Below are positions 1 to 7,876 of a DNA stretch of 15,376 nt, piece after piece. Source of the stretch: Pseudomonadota bacterium (lineage in GTDB: Bacteria; Myxococcota; Myxococcia; Myxococcales; Anaeromyxobacteraceae). The first letter of the stretch is position 1. Each line of letters begins with the position of its first letter. The notes under the pieces are model-generated. The model was not told where the DNA came from. It saw only the letters and a program-made list of their open reading frames with translations, and ran no database searches. Location: the NCBI GenBank assembly GCA_023428085.1, contig JAEYZK010000248.1, forward strand, positions 1-15,376. Direction: 5' to 3'. The position numbers and the translations under genes are program-made.

Positions 1-536
1 ATCGTGGCCTTGTCGGACTCGAGGGTGGCGAGCGCGTCGTTCGCCTGCACCGCGTCCCCGGGCTTCACGAGGACGTCGATGACCGGCACGTCCTTGTAGT
101 CGCCGATCGCGGGGATCTTCACCTCGACGCGGCCGCCGCCCGCGGGCGCGGGCGCGGCGGGGGCGGCTGCGACCGCCGGCGCCGGCGGAGGTGCGGCCGG
201 CTCCGGGGTCTTCTTCGCGCCCGGGGCCTTCGCGGGAGGGGAGGCGCTCGCCGCGGCCGGGGCCTTCGAGGCGGCGCCCGCGGGCGCCTTGGCGCCGTCG
301 GCCGCCTCGAGGATGGCGACCACGGCCCCCTCTCCGACCCGGTCGCCGACCTTGATCCGGATCTCGCGGACGGTGCCCGCGGCCGGCGCGGGGACGTCCA
401 TGGTGGCCTTGTCGGACTCGAGGGTGGCGAGCGCGTCGTTGGCGCTCACGGTGTCGCCGGGCTTCACGAGGACGTCGATGACGGGCACGTCCTCGTAGTC
501 GCCCAGGGCCGGGATCTTCACGTCGATGGTGCTCAT
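1..536 (-). CDS. aceF: Pyruvate dehydrogenase E2 (dihydrolipoamide acetyltransferase), N-terminal part, cut by left edge
   Basis: E2 carries acetyl groups on swinging lipoyl arms from E1 to coenzyme A in the cytoplasmic pyruvate dehydrogenase complex. The visible 178 codons encode lipoyl domain 1 (about residues 1-77), an Ala/Pro-rich flexible linker (about 78-135) and most of lipoyl domain 2. Each domain shows the lipoylation motif LESDKATM, with acceptor lysines at residues 43 and 176. The subunit-binding and catalytic acetyltransferase domains must lie beyond the window edge. The ATG at 536 follows the aceE stop by 23 bases and has a GGGAG element upstream, so the gene is probably translated from the aceE transcript. 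The E2 of other lipoyl complexes has similar domains, but the adjacent AceE makes pyruvate dehydrogenase the clear choice. How many lipoyl domains follow cannot be seen. Confidence 0.93.
   Translation of the reverse strand, partial: MSTIDVKIPALGDYEDVPVIDVLVKPGDTVSANDALATLESDKATMDVPAPAAGTVREIRIKVGDRVGEGAVVAILEAADGAKAPAGAASKAPAAASASPPAKAPGAKKTPEPAAPPPAPAVAAAPAAPAPAGGGRVEVKIPAIGDYKDVPVIDVLVKPGDAVQANDALATLESDKAT
4..130 (-). repeat. In-frame direct repeat, copy 2 (lipoyl domain 2)
   Basis: This segment matches 403-529 at an exact offset of 399 bases (133 codons). By eye about 15 of 127 positions differ. It encodes the N-terminal half of lipoyl domain 2. The repeat arises from duplication of lipoyl domains inside aceF and is not a mobile element. 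Confidence 0.9.
403..529 (-). repeat. In-frame direct repeat, copy 1 (lipoyl domain 1)
   Basis: Partner of the repeat at 4-130. The stretch from the lipoyl-lysine motif back to the first beta strand is nearly identical, and differences cluster at three short places. High nucleotide identity suggests a recent duplication or gene conversion between the domains. Confidence 0.9.
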
Positions 537-559
537 CTCTTGGCTCCCAGGTCCGGCGC

Positions 560-3214
560 TCAGACGGTCCACGGCGCGGCGGACTTCTTGATCCCGTACC
601 GCTGGATGGCCTCGGCCACCTTGGCGGCCGGGACCGCGCCTTCCTGCGCGAGCGCGTGCAGGGCGGCCACGGTCACGTGGTGGCGATCGACCTCGAAGAA
701 GCGACGCAGCTTCTCGCGCGTGTCCGAGCGGCCGAAGCCGTCGGTGCCGAGCGTCACGTACCGGCGCGAGAGGTACGGGCGGATCTGCTCGGGGAAGGCG
801 CGGATGTAGTCGGTCGCGGCCACGGCCGGGCCCTGCGACTCGGCGAGGGCCGCCTCGACGTACGGGCGGCGCGGCGCGGCGGTCGGGTCGAGCATGTTCT
901 CGCGCGCGACCGCCATGCCGTCGCGGGCGAGCTCGGTGAAGCTCGGGCAGCTCCAGAGGTCGCTCTCGACGCCCCAGTGGTTGCGGAGCAGGTCGGCGGC
1001 GGCGATCACCTCGCGGAAGATCGCGCCCGAGCCCAGGAGCTGCACGCGCGGCGTCTTCTTGTCCGGCTTCGCCCCGCCCTTGAAGAGGTACATGCCGCGG
1101 AGGATGCCCGGAGCGGCGCCCTCGGGCATGCCGGGGTGCGTGTAGTTCTCGTTGAGCGTCGTCAGGTAGTAGTAGACGTCCTCCTGCTCCGCGTACATGC
1201 GGCGCAGGCCGTCCTGGACGATGACCGCGAGCTCGTAGGCGAACGTCGGGTCGTACGACCGGACGTTCGGGATCACCGACGAGAAGACGTGCGAGTGGCC
1301 GTCCTCGTGCTGGAGCCCCTCGCCGTTGAGCGTCGTGCGGCCGGAGGTGCCGCCGACGAGGAACCCGCGGCAGCGCATGTCCGCGGCCGCCCAGGCGAGG
1401 TCGCCGATCCGCTGGAACCCGAACATCGAGTAGTAGATGTAGAACGGGATGAGCGGGCAGTTGTGGACCGAGTACGCCGACGCCGCGGCGATCCACTCGG
1501 CCATGGCGCCGGCCTCGGTGATGCCCTCCTGGATGACCTGGCCGTCCTTCGCCTCCCGGTAGTACGCGAGCTGCTCGGCGTCCTCGGGCGTGTAGAGCTG
1601 GCCGACGTGGCTCCAGATCCCCGCCTGCCGGTACATGCCCTCCATGCCGAAGGTGCGCCCCTCGTCCGGCACGATCGGCACGACGCGCTTGCCGACGTTC
1701 TTGTCGCGCATCAGGAGCTGGAGGATCTGCACCAGCGCCATCGTGGTGGAGATCTCGCGATCCTCGGTGGACTTGAGGAGCCGGTCGAACGTCTCGAGCG
1801 GCGGGATCACCAGCGCCTCCGAGCGGCGGCGGCGCTTGGGCCGGTCGCCGCCGAGCTCGCGCCGGCGGGCCTTCATGTACTCGTGCTCCTTCGAGCCCTC
1901 CGCGAGCTTCACGTACGGCACCTCGGCCAGCTTGTCGTCCGGCACGGGCACCTCGAAGCGGTCGCGGAACCGGCGGACCGCCTCGGTCGGCATCTTCTTG
2001 AGCTGGTGGGTGATGTTCATCGCCTCGCCGGCCTCGCCGAGGCCGTAGCCCTTGATCGTCTTGGCGAGGATGACCGTCGGCTGGCCCTTGTGCTTCGACG
2101 CCGCGTCGAAGGCGGCGTAGACCTTGAACGGATCGTGGCCGCCCCGGTTCAGGCGCCAGACGTCCTCGTCGGAGAGGTCGGCCACGAGGTCCCGCAGCTC
2201 CGGCGTGTTGAAGAAGTGCTCGCGCACGTAGGCGCCGTTCCGGGAGCGGTAGACCTGGTACTCGCCGTCCACGACCTCCATCATCCGCCGCCGGAGGTGG
2301 CCGTCCTTGTCCTTCGCGAGCAGCGGGTCCCAGTGGCGTCCCCAGATCACCTTGATGACGTTCCAGCCCGCGCCGCGGAACGTGCCCTCGAGCTCCTGGA
2401 TGATCTTCCCGTTGCCCCGCACCGGGCCGTCGAGCCGCTGCAGGTTGCAGTTCACGACGTAGACGAGGTTGTCGAGCTTCTCGCGGCCCGCCATGCCGAT
2501 CGCGCCCATCGACTCGGGCTCGTCCATCTCGCCGTCGCCGAGCAGCGCCCAGACCTTGCGCCCCTCGGTGTCGGAGAGCCCGCGGTCCGCCAGGTAGCGC
2601 ATGAACCGGGCCTGGTAGATGGCCATGAGCGGCCCGAGGCCCATGGAGACGGTCGGGAACTGCCAGAAGTCCGGCATGAGCCAGGGGTGCGGGTACGACG
2701 ACAGGCCCTTGCCGTCCACCTCCTGGCGGAAGTTGTCGAGCTGCTCCTCGCTCAGCAGGCCGAGCAGGAAGGCGCGCGCATAGATGCCGGGCGCGGAGTG
2801 GCCCTGGATGAAGACGAGGTCGCCGGGCTTCTCCTCGGTCCAGGCCCGCCAGAAGTGGTTGTACCCGACGTCGTAGAGCGTCGCGGCCGAGGAGAAGCTG
2901 GCGATGTGGCCGCCGACGTTGGTGTGCTTGTTCGCCCGCACCACCATCGCCATCGCGTTCCAGCGGATGTAGTGACGGATCGTCTGCTCGAGCGCGAAGT
3001 CGCCCGGGAAGCGCGCCTGCCGCTCGACGGGGATGGTGTTCAGGTACTCGGTGGTGGCCGAGAAGGGCAGGTAGCCGCCGGATCGGCGGGAGCGATCGAT
3101 GAGCGTCTGGATGAGGTGCTGCGCCCGCTCCGGACCCTCGCGTTCCAGCACGCCCTCCAGGGCCTCGAGCCACTCTCTGGTCTCCTGGGGGTCGACGTCG
3201 GGAAGCTGGGCCAT
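560..3214 (-). CDS. aceE: Pyruvate dehydrogenase E1 component, homodimeric type
   Basis: AceE decarboxylates pyruvate with thiamine diphosphate and reductively acetylates the lipoyl groups of E2. The 884-residue product is close to the E. coli enzyme (887) and alignable with it throughout. Visible landmarks are the N-terminal DVDPQETREWLEALE segment that binds E2 in this family, the thiamine-diphosphate motif GDGEMDEPES (226-235) to NCNLQRLDGP (255-264), the histidine-containing loop GLSSYPHPWLMPDFWQFPTV, and the C-terminal GTDGFGRSDTREKLRRFFEVD. The ATG at 3214 is chosen because homology to AceE begins there; the frame stays open much further upstream, but that part overlaps ppk1 in another frame. 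The ribosome site is weak. aceF follows 23 bases downstream, so the two form an operon. Nothing looks damaged. Confidence 0.98.
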   Translation of the reverse strand: MAQLPDVDPQETREWLEALEGVLEREGPERAQHLIQTLIDRSRRSGGYLPFSATTEYLNTIPVERQARFPGDFALEQTIRHYIRWNAMAMVVRANKHTNVGGHIASFSSAATLYDVGYNHFWRAWTEEKPGDLVFIQGHSAPGIYARAFLLGLLSEEQLDNFRQEVDGKGLSSYPHPWLMPDFWQFPTVSMGLGPLMAIYQARFMRYLADRGLSDTEGRKVWALLGDGEMDEPESMGAIGMAGREKLDNLVYVVNCNLQRLDGPVRGNGKIIQELEGTFRGAGWNVIKVIWGRHWDPLLAKDKDGHLRRRMMEVVDGEYQVYRSRNGAYVREHFFNTPELRDLVADLSDEDVWRLNRGGHDPFKVYAAFDAASKHKGQPTVILAKTIKGYGLGEAGEAMNITHQLKKMPTEAVRRFRDRFEVPVPDDKLAEVPYVKLAEGSKEHEYMKARRRELGGDRPKRRRRSEALVIPPLETFDRLLKSTEDREISTTMALVQILQLLMRDKNVGKRVVPIVPDEGRTFGMEGMYRQAGIWSHVGQLYTPEDAEQLAYYREAKDGQVIQEGITEAGAMAEWIAAASAYSVHNCPLIPFYIYYSMFGFQRIGDLAWAAADMRCRGFLVGGTSGRTTLNGEGLQHEDGHSHVFSSVIPNVRSYDPTFAYELAVIVQDGLRRMYAEQEDVYYYLTTLNENYTHPGMPEGAAPGILRGMYLFKGGAKPDKKTPRVQLLGSGAIFREVIAAADLLRNHWGVESDLWSCPSFTELARDGMAVARENMLDPTAAPRRPYVEAALAESQGPAVAATDYIRAFPEQIRPYLSRRYVTLGTDGFGRSDTREKLRRFFEVDRHHVTVAALHALAQEGAVPAAKVAEAIQRYGIKKSAAPWTV

Positions 3215-3257
3215 TTCGCGCGCTCGCTCGGTGAGTGGTGGACAGGGAAGTGCCGGA

Positions 3258-3286
3258 CGTTTAATCGCGCCGGAGCCGGCGGGCAA
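3258..3286 (-). promoter_or_regulatory. Candidate aceE promoter
   Basis: Reading the minus strand, TTGCCC (3286-3281) and TAAACG (3263-3258) are separated by 17 bases, which fits a weak sigma-70 type promoter. Transcription would start near 3251, giving a leader of about 37 bases before the aceE ATG. The 12-mer TAAACGTCCGGC that includes the -10 also occurs immediately before glgB (13293-13304). Confidence 0.4.
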
Positions 3287-3308
3287 ACGATCGTTCCCCG
3301 GAATCGTT
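3286..3308. promoter_or_regulatory. Candidate operator upstream of aceE
   Basis: A perfect 10-base palindrome AACGATCGTT (3286-3295) is followed by AATCGTT (3302-3308), so that AACGAT and ATCGTT arms repeat across a C/G-rich spacer. It abuts the proposed -35 element of aceE. It does not resemble the AATTGGTnnnACCAATT site of E. coli PdhR. A regulator-binding role is inferred from position and symmetry only. Confidence 0.3.
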
Positions 3309-3369
3309 GCGCCTTTCGCCCGCTGCGGCAGAACGCCCGAGCTTGACGGAGTGTACGCCCACCTCGCGT

Positions 3370-5271
3370 TCACGCCACCTTGCGGCCGTTGCGGATCGGC
3401 GCGGCGCGCAGCGCGCGCAGGTGCTCGTCGGCGCGCTGGGCGTCGCGGCTGCCGCCCCAGATCGGCGCCTGGGTGCCGTCGGGGCGGAGCTCCCAGGCGT
3501 TCACGTCGTCGGCGAGCTGGGCGCGGAGCTCGGCGAGCACCGCGCCGCGGGCGTGCGGGTCGAGGATGGGGAAGAAGAGCTCGTACCGCCGGTCGAAGCT
3601 CCGCGGCATGAAGTCGAGGCTCCCCGCCCAGACGTCCCAGGCGCCGCCGCGCTTGAAGGCGGCCGCGCGGGCGTGCTCGAGGAAGCGGCCGACGAGGCTC
3701 CGCGCGTGCATCTCCGGGTAGACCTGCGTGAGCGTCGTGCGGACGAGCAGGTCCACCCGCGCCCCGGCCGCGGAGGCGTCCCGGAGGGCGCGCAGCACGG
3801 CGCCGTCGGTCAGGTGGTTGCACTTGAGGATCACGTGCCCGCCGGGCCGCGCCTCGTCGCGGATGCGCGCGACGAGCAGCTCGCGGACGCGCTTGCCGGT
3901 CCGCATGAGCCGGGGGTTCGGGGCGCGCCCCGCCTCGAGCCCGGCGAAGAACGCGGCGGCGTCGGCGGTGAGGCGCCGGTCGGCCGTGAACAGCGAGAAG
4001 TCGGTGTAGAGCCGGCCGTTGAGCGTGTTGTAGTTGCCGGTCCCGAGGTGGATGTACGCCTTCGCGCCGCGCCGGACGAGGATCACCTTCGCGTGGACCT
4101 TCTTCTGCGGGAGCCGCAGCACGCGGACGCCGGAGTTCTGGAACCGCAGCGCCCACTCGAGGTTGGTCAGCTCGTCGAAGCGGGCGCGGGCCTCGAGCAG
4201 CACCGCCACGTCCTTGCCGGCGCGCGCGGCGTGGATGAGCGACTCGGCGAGCACGTTGTCCTCGCCGATGCGGTACAGCGTGGCGCGGATGGCGGTGACG
4301 GCGGGGTCGGACGCCATCGCCCGGGCGAAGTCCTCGACCGCCTCGTAGCTCTGGTACGGGTGGTAGAGCAGGAGGTCGCCCTTCTCGATGCGGGCGAACG
4401 GGTCCTTCTCGAACCCGGGCGCGCGGTACGGCCGGTGCGGCACGAACCGGTGCCCGGCCGGCCCGTGGTTCACGACCCGTGAGAGGAAGCGGAGGTCGAG
4501 CGGGGGCATGACCCGCACCACCTCCTCCGGCTCCAGCCCGAACGCCTGGCGGATCGCCTCCGCCCAGTGCGGGGGGAAGTCGCGCTCGACCTCGAGGTGG
4601 CTCACCTGGCCCTCGAGCCGGCTCTCCAGCGCGGCCGGGAGCTCGTCCCAGTCGATGTGGAGCTGGTCGATCGCGGCGAGGCGGACGACGCGCAGCTCGT
4701 GCACCTTCGCGGTCCGGCCGGAGAGGAAGAGGTCCGGACGGAGCCGGAGCAGCTCTCCCAGCCGGACGTAGGTGTTGTCGCGGCCGGGGATCTCGATCAG
4801 GCGCGGCACGCTGTCGGGAACGCGGAGCAGGTGCTCGAGCACGCCGTCGCCGCTCGCGAAGTAGAGCGCGCGGCTGCGCACCTCGCGGAGCGCCTCGACG
4901 CGCAGCACGTCCGTCCGGGGCGCGACCTCCTCGGCGAGGAACGCGCCGAAGTAGGCGCGCTCCGCGCGCGTGAGCGTGCGGGCGGCCACGATCTTGATCC
5001 CCAGCCCCTCGAGCGCGGGGAGGAAGGAGCGATAGGTCGCCTCGGCGCGCTGGATCTGGGCGCGCGCCTCCTCGACGAGCGCGCGGTACTCCTCGGTCCG
5101 GCGCCCCTGGACGAACGGCCGCCAGATGCGCGCGGCGAAGAACTCGTCCATGTTCGACGCCCAGATCGCGAGGAACCGCAGCCGCTCGAGGGTGGGGAAG
5201 TCGGTTCGACGCGTCTGCTCCAGCACGCGCCGGTTGAACTGCAGCCACGAGAGCTCCTGAGGCATCTCCAT
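3370..5271 (-). CDS. ppk1: Polyphosphate kinase 1, short divergent form
   Basis: PPK1 reversibly moves the terminal phosphate of ATP onto polyphosphate through a phosphohistidine. The 633-residue product starts like the family (ELSWLQFNRRVLEQ, then SNMDEFFAARI at 39-49). It keeps the core motifs TLYRIGEDN (331-339), ARARFDELTN (361-370), KVHAK with the expected phosphorylated His393, IHLGTGNYN (407-415), LYTDFSLFTAD (421-431) and RFLEHAR with the second catalytic His533. It is about 55 residues shorter than E. coli PPK1. The segment between LLVR (508-511) and LEH is about six residues shorter, and the usual RG-M/I-C motif is replaced by RTTLT. No clear ribosome site precedes the ATG at 5271; a second ATG lies two codons inside. 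It is 155 bases upstream of aceE on the same strand, with a probable separate promoter between them. Active-site conservation suggests a working enzyme. Confidence 0.93.
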   Translation of the reverse strand: MEMPQELSWLQFNRRVLEQTRRTDFPTLERLRFLAIWASNMDEFFAARIWRPFVQGRRTEEYRALVEEARAQIQRAEATYRSFLPALEGLGIKIVAARTLTRAERAYFGAFLAEEVAPRTDVLRVEALREVRSRALYFASGDGVLEHLLRVPDSVPRLIEIPGRDNTYVRLGELLRLRPDLFLSGRTAKVHELRVVRLAAIDQLHIDWDELPAALESRLEGQVSHLEVERDFPPHWAEAIRQAFGLEPEEVVRVMPPLDLRFLSRVVNHGPAGHRFVPHRPYRAPGFEKDPFARIEKGDLLLYHPYQSYEAVEDFARAMASDPAVTAIRATLYRIGEDNVLAESLIHAARAGKDVAVLLEARARFDELTNLEWALRFQNSGVRVLRLPQKKVHAKVILVRRGAKAYIHLGTGNYNTLNGRLYTDFSLFTADRRLTADAAAFFAGLEAGRAPNPRLMRTGKRVRELLVARIRDEARPGGHVILKCNHLTDGAVLRALRDASAAGARVDLLVRTTLTQVYPEMHARSLVGRFLEHARAAAFKRGGAWDVWAGSLDFMPRSFDRRYELFFPILDPHARGAVLAELRAQLADDVNAWELRPDGTQAPIWGGSRDAQRADEHLRALRAAPIRNGRKVA

Positions 5272-5279
5272 CGAGGTGC

Positions 5280-5288
5280 TAGATACCA
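5280..5288 (-). promoter_or_regulatory. Candidate extended -10 of ppk1
   Basis: On the minus strand TGG-TATCTA (5288-5280) forms an extended -10 element that ends eight bases before the ppk1 ATG. Transcription would begin at or within a base of the start codon, which fits the absence of a ribosome-binding site. No good -35 box is seen. Confidence 0.35.
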
Positions 5289-5366
5289 GGCCGCCGGGGA
5301 GGCTGCCTGCGCGAAGCGGAGCGCCCCGGCTTTGTCACGCAGGGGATCTCCGCGCGCGGGCCGGGC

Positions 5367-5396
5367 TTGACAGCGCCGCGCCGGGTCGGGCCTACT
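5367..5396 (+). promoter_or_regulatory. Candidate promoter of the ROK regulator gene
   Basis: A perfect -35 hexamer TTGACA (5367-5372) is followed after 18 bases by CCTACT (5391-5396), a weak -10. The start codon at 5429 lies about 33 bases further on, leaving room for the ribosome site GGGGAGGA (5418-5425). The -10 assignment is uncertain; the -35 is convincing. Confidence 0.45.
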
Positions 5397-5428
5397 TCGT
5401 ACGCTGTCCGAACAAACGGGGAGGAACG

Positions 5429-6676
5429 ATGCGGGGGCGCCGAGGTCGTGTCGCGAATCTCCAGATGGCGCCGCCCGGCCCCCGGCGCCCGCACGCGCGG
5501 GGGCTGCTCCGGCTCATCTGGTCCGAGCGAACGATCTCGCGCGCGGAGATCGCGCGCCGCACGGACCTCTCGCGGTCCACGGTGTCGGAGACGGTGTCGG
5601 AGCTCCTCGCGACGGGCCTCGTGGTCGAGGCCGGACCGGGGCAGTCCAGCGGCGGGCGACGGCCCATCGTGCTCCAGTTCCAGGACGATGCGTTCGGCCT
5701 CGTGGGCGTGGACCTCGGCTCGAGCCACGTGGGGGTCGCGCTCACCGACCTCCGCGGCAAGGTGCTGGTCTGGCAGGAGCGGGCCCACCCCGTGAGCACC
5801 GATCCGGACGGGACGCGCGCGCTGATGGGGGCGCTCATCGACGAGTGCCTGGCGCGCTGGGGGCGCGGGCCGGACCGGCTCGTGGGCATCGGCGTCGCGG
5901 TGCCGAGCCCCGTCGATCCACGCCACCCCGAGCAGCTGTCCGAGGTCGCCCTGCCGGCCTGGAAGGGCCGCGCGGGGCTCGGGTTCCTCTCCGACCGCTT
6001 CGGCGTGCCGGTGCTCATGGACAACAACGCGAACCTCGGCGCGCTCGCGGAGCACTGGTGGGGCGCGGGGCAGGGCGTGGACGACGTCACCTACGTGAAG
6101 ATCGGGACCGGCATCGGCTCGGGGCACATCGTGGGCGGGCGGCTGTATCGCGGCTCGACGGGCGCCGCCGGCGAGATCGGGCACATCGCCATCGACCCGC
6201 AGGGCGCGCCGTGCTCGTGCGGGCTCCGCGGCTGCCTCTGCACGCTCGTGGGGGCGCAGCCGCTCGTGCTCCGGGCCGCGGCCCTCCGCGCGGAGCACCC
6301 GGAGAGCCGGCTGGCGGGCGGCGAGATCTCGCTCGCGGCCATCGAGGACGCGGCGCTCGCGGGGGACCCGCTCGCCGACCAGCTCGTCCGGGAGGCGGCG
6401 GGCCACCTCGCGGTGGCGATCGCCAACATGCTGAACGTGCTCAACCCGGCGATGGTGATCATCGGCGGCGGGCTCGCGCGCGTGGGCGAGCTGCTCCTCG
6501 CCCCGCTCCGCACGGCGGTGCGCAGCCGCGCCCTCCTCTGGAGCGCGGCGTCGGCGCAGATCGTGACCAGCCCGCTCGGGTCTCGCGCCGTGGCGCTGGG
6601 CGCAGCTACCCTGGCCTTGGAGTCGGCGCTCGCCGACCTGAAGCGCTTCCCGTTCGCACGCGCGCGCGGGGCGTGA
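5429..6676 (+). CDS. ROK-family transcriptional regulator (NagC/XylR type)
   Basis: The 415-residue protein joins an N-terminal winged helix-turn-helix (about 24-82, ISRAEIARRTDLSRSTVSET as the core) to a ROK sugar-kinase fold. The fold shows the phosphate-binding loop DLGSSHVGVALTD (95-107), VGIGVAVPSPVD (152-163), the sugar-binding GEIGHI (248-253) and the zinc motif CSCGLRGC (262-269). In ROK kinases the catalytic aspartate lies in NDAN; here the equivalent stretch is DNNAN (198-202), as expected for a regulator that binds a sugar without phosphorylating it. The usual Glu after the last zinc-motif Cys is also changed (GCLC). The frame is open upstream to 5276, but the ATG at 5429 has the ribosome site and a promoter. 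ald follows 69 bases downstream on the same strand. Its ligand and targets are not evident from the sequence. Confidence 0.9.
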   Translation: MRGRRGRVANLQMAPPGPRRPHARGLLRLIWSERTISRAEIARRTDLSRSTVSETVSELLATGLVVEAGPGQSSGGRRPIVLQFQDDAFGLVGVDLGSSHVGVALTDLRGKVLVWQERAHPVSTDPDGTRALMGALIDECLARWGRGPDRLVGIGVAVPSPVDPRHPEQLSEVALPAWKGRAGLGFLSDRFGVPVLMDNNANLGALAEHWWGAGQGVDDVTYVKIGTGIGSGHIVGGRLYRGSTGAAGEIGHIAIDPQGAPCSCGLRGCLCTLVGAQPLVLRAAALRAEHPESRLAGGEISLAAIEDAALAGDPLADQLVREAAGHLAVAIANMLNVLNPAMVIIGGGLARVGELLLAPLRTAVRSRALLWSAASAQIVTSPLGSRAVALGAATLALESALADLKRFPFARARGA

Positions 6677-6745
6677 GGCGACGCGGGCGGGTCGCGGGTG
6701 GCCGTCGGGCGCGGGCCCGGGTGCGGCTCGTTCACGGGAGGGCTC

Positions 6746-7858
6746 ATGCGCGTCGGATGCCCGAAGGAGATCAAGAACAACGAGAACCGCGTGGGGCTCA
6801 CGCCGGGCGGGGCGCGCTCGTTCGTCGCCGCGGGGCACGCGGTCACGGTCGAGCGCGGCGCGGGCGAGCGCAGCGGGTTCACCGACGCGGAGTACGAGGC
6901 GGTCGGGGCGCGGCTCGTCCCGACCGCGGCCGAGGTCTTCGGCGAGGCGGAGCTCGTCCTCAAGGTGAAGGAGCCCCAGGCGGCCGAGCTGGAGCTCCTC
7001 CGGCCCGGGCAGATCCTCTTCACGTACCTGCACCTCGCCCCTGACCCGGAGCAGGCGCGCGGGCTCCTGCGCCGCAAGGTGACGGCCATCGCGTACGAGA
7101 CGATCCACGACGGCACGGGGCGCCTGCCGCTGCTCACCCCGATGTCCGAGGTCGCCGGGCGGATGGCGGCGCACGTCGGCGCGTTCTACCTGCAGCAGCC
7201 GAACGGCGGGCGCGGCATGCTGCTCGGCGGCGTGCCCGGGGTTCCGCCCGCGCACGTGGTGGTGCTCGGCGCGGGCGTCGTCGGCATGAACGCCATCAAG
7301 GTCGCGGTGGGGATGGGGGCGCGGGTGACCGCGCTCGACCGGGGCCTCCCCACGCTCCGCTACGTGGACGACATCCTCGGCAACAAGGTCGAGACGCTCT
7401 GGAGCAACGAGCAGCACGTCGAGGAGGCGGTCGCGCAGGCGGACCTCGTCATCGGCGCGGTCCTCATCCCGGGCGCGGCAGCGCCGAAGCTGGTCCGGCG
7501 GCAGATGCTCCGGGGCATGAAGCCGGGCTCGGTGATCGTGGACGTGGCGGTCGACCAGGGCGGCTGCGTCGAGACCACGCACCCGACCACCCACGCCGAC
7601 CCGGTCTACTTCGTGGACGGCGTCCTCCACTACGCCGTCGCCAACATGCCCGGCGCGTTGCCGCGGACCTCGACGATCGCCCTCACCAACGCCACGCTCC
7701 CGTACGCGCTGCGGCTCGCCGGCCGCGGCCTGCGCGAGGCGCTCCGCGCCGACGCGGGCTTCCGCGCCGGCCTCAACGCCTTCGACGGGCAGATCACCTG
7801 CGCGCCGGTGGCGGAGAGCCTTGGGCTGCCGTACGTCGAGCCGGGGGGGGTGCTGTAG
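6746..7858 (+). CDS. ald: Alanine dehydrogenase
   Basis: Ald interconverts L-alanine and pyruvate plus ammonia with NAD, in the cytoplasm. The 370-residue length is typical. The start MRVGCPKEIKNNENRVGLTP is the family signature with substrate-binding Arg15; Lys75 (VLKVKEPQ) and His96 (FTYLHLAP) are the expected catalytic pair. The NAD Rossmann motif is VVVLGAGVVGMNA (171-183), and Asp270 in VDVAVDQGG is the family's catalytic aspartate. VANMPGALPRTST (298-310) is also conserved. The ATG at 6746 is preceded by GGGAGGG (6736-6742); an earlier in-frame start at 6698 gives an unrelated N-terminus and is rejected. It could be co-transcribed with the ROK regulator. The product, pyruvate, is the substrate of the nearby pyruvate dehydrogenase. 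No defects are seen. Confidence 0.97.
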   Translation: MRVGCPKEIKNNENRVGLTPGGARSFVAAGHAVTVERGAGERSGFTDAEYEAVGARLVPTAAEVFGEAELVLKVKEPQAAELELLRPGQILFTYLHLAPDPEQARGLLRRKVTAIAYETIHDGTGRLPLLTPMSEVAGRMAAHVGAFYLQQPNGGRGMLLGGVPGVPPAHVVVLGAGVVGMNAIKVAVGMGARVTALDRGLPTLRYVDDILGNKVETLWSNEQHVEEAVAQADLVIGAVLIPGAAAPKLVRRQMLRGMKPGSVIVDVAVDQGGCVETTHPTTHADPVYFVDGVLHYAVANMPGALPRTSTIALTNATLPYALRLAGRGLREALRADAGFRAGLNAFDGQITCAPVAESLGLPYVEPGGVL

Positions 7859-7876
7859 GGCCGTGGGGCGTGGGCG

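Noticed and set aside
3286..3308. PdhR-type operator in front of aceE
   Set aside because: The palindrome does not match the AATTGGTnnnACCAATT pattern known for PdhR.
656..3346. 896-codon plus-strand frame opposite aceE
   Set aside because: Antisense shadow caused by G/C third positions; it is Val/Arg/Asp/Leu-rich with no domain, and aceE is certain on the other strand.
560..5248. A single minus-strand frame of 1562 codons that would fuse an Arg/Pro/Ala-rich region to AceE
   Set aside because: The part upstream of 3214 overlaps ppk1 in another frame on the same strand and has shadow-like composition; AceE homology starts at the ATG at 3214.
6640..6649. GAAGCGCTTC palindrome resembling the LacI operator core, about 100 bases upstream of ald
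   Set aside because: It lies inside the ROK gene coding for LKRFP, lacks the outer TT/AA bases of the three lacI-region sites, and short G/C palindromes are common here.
5279..7630. 783-codon minus-strand frame opposite the ROK gene and ald
   Set aside because: Spans two well-supported plus-strand genes and has shadow composition.
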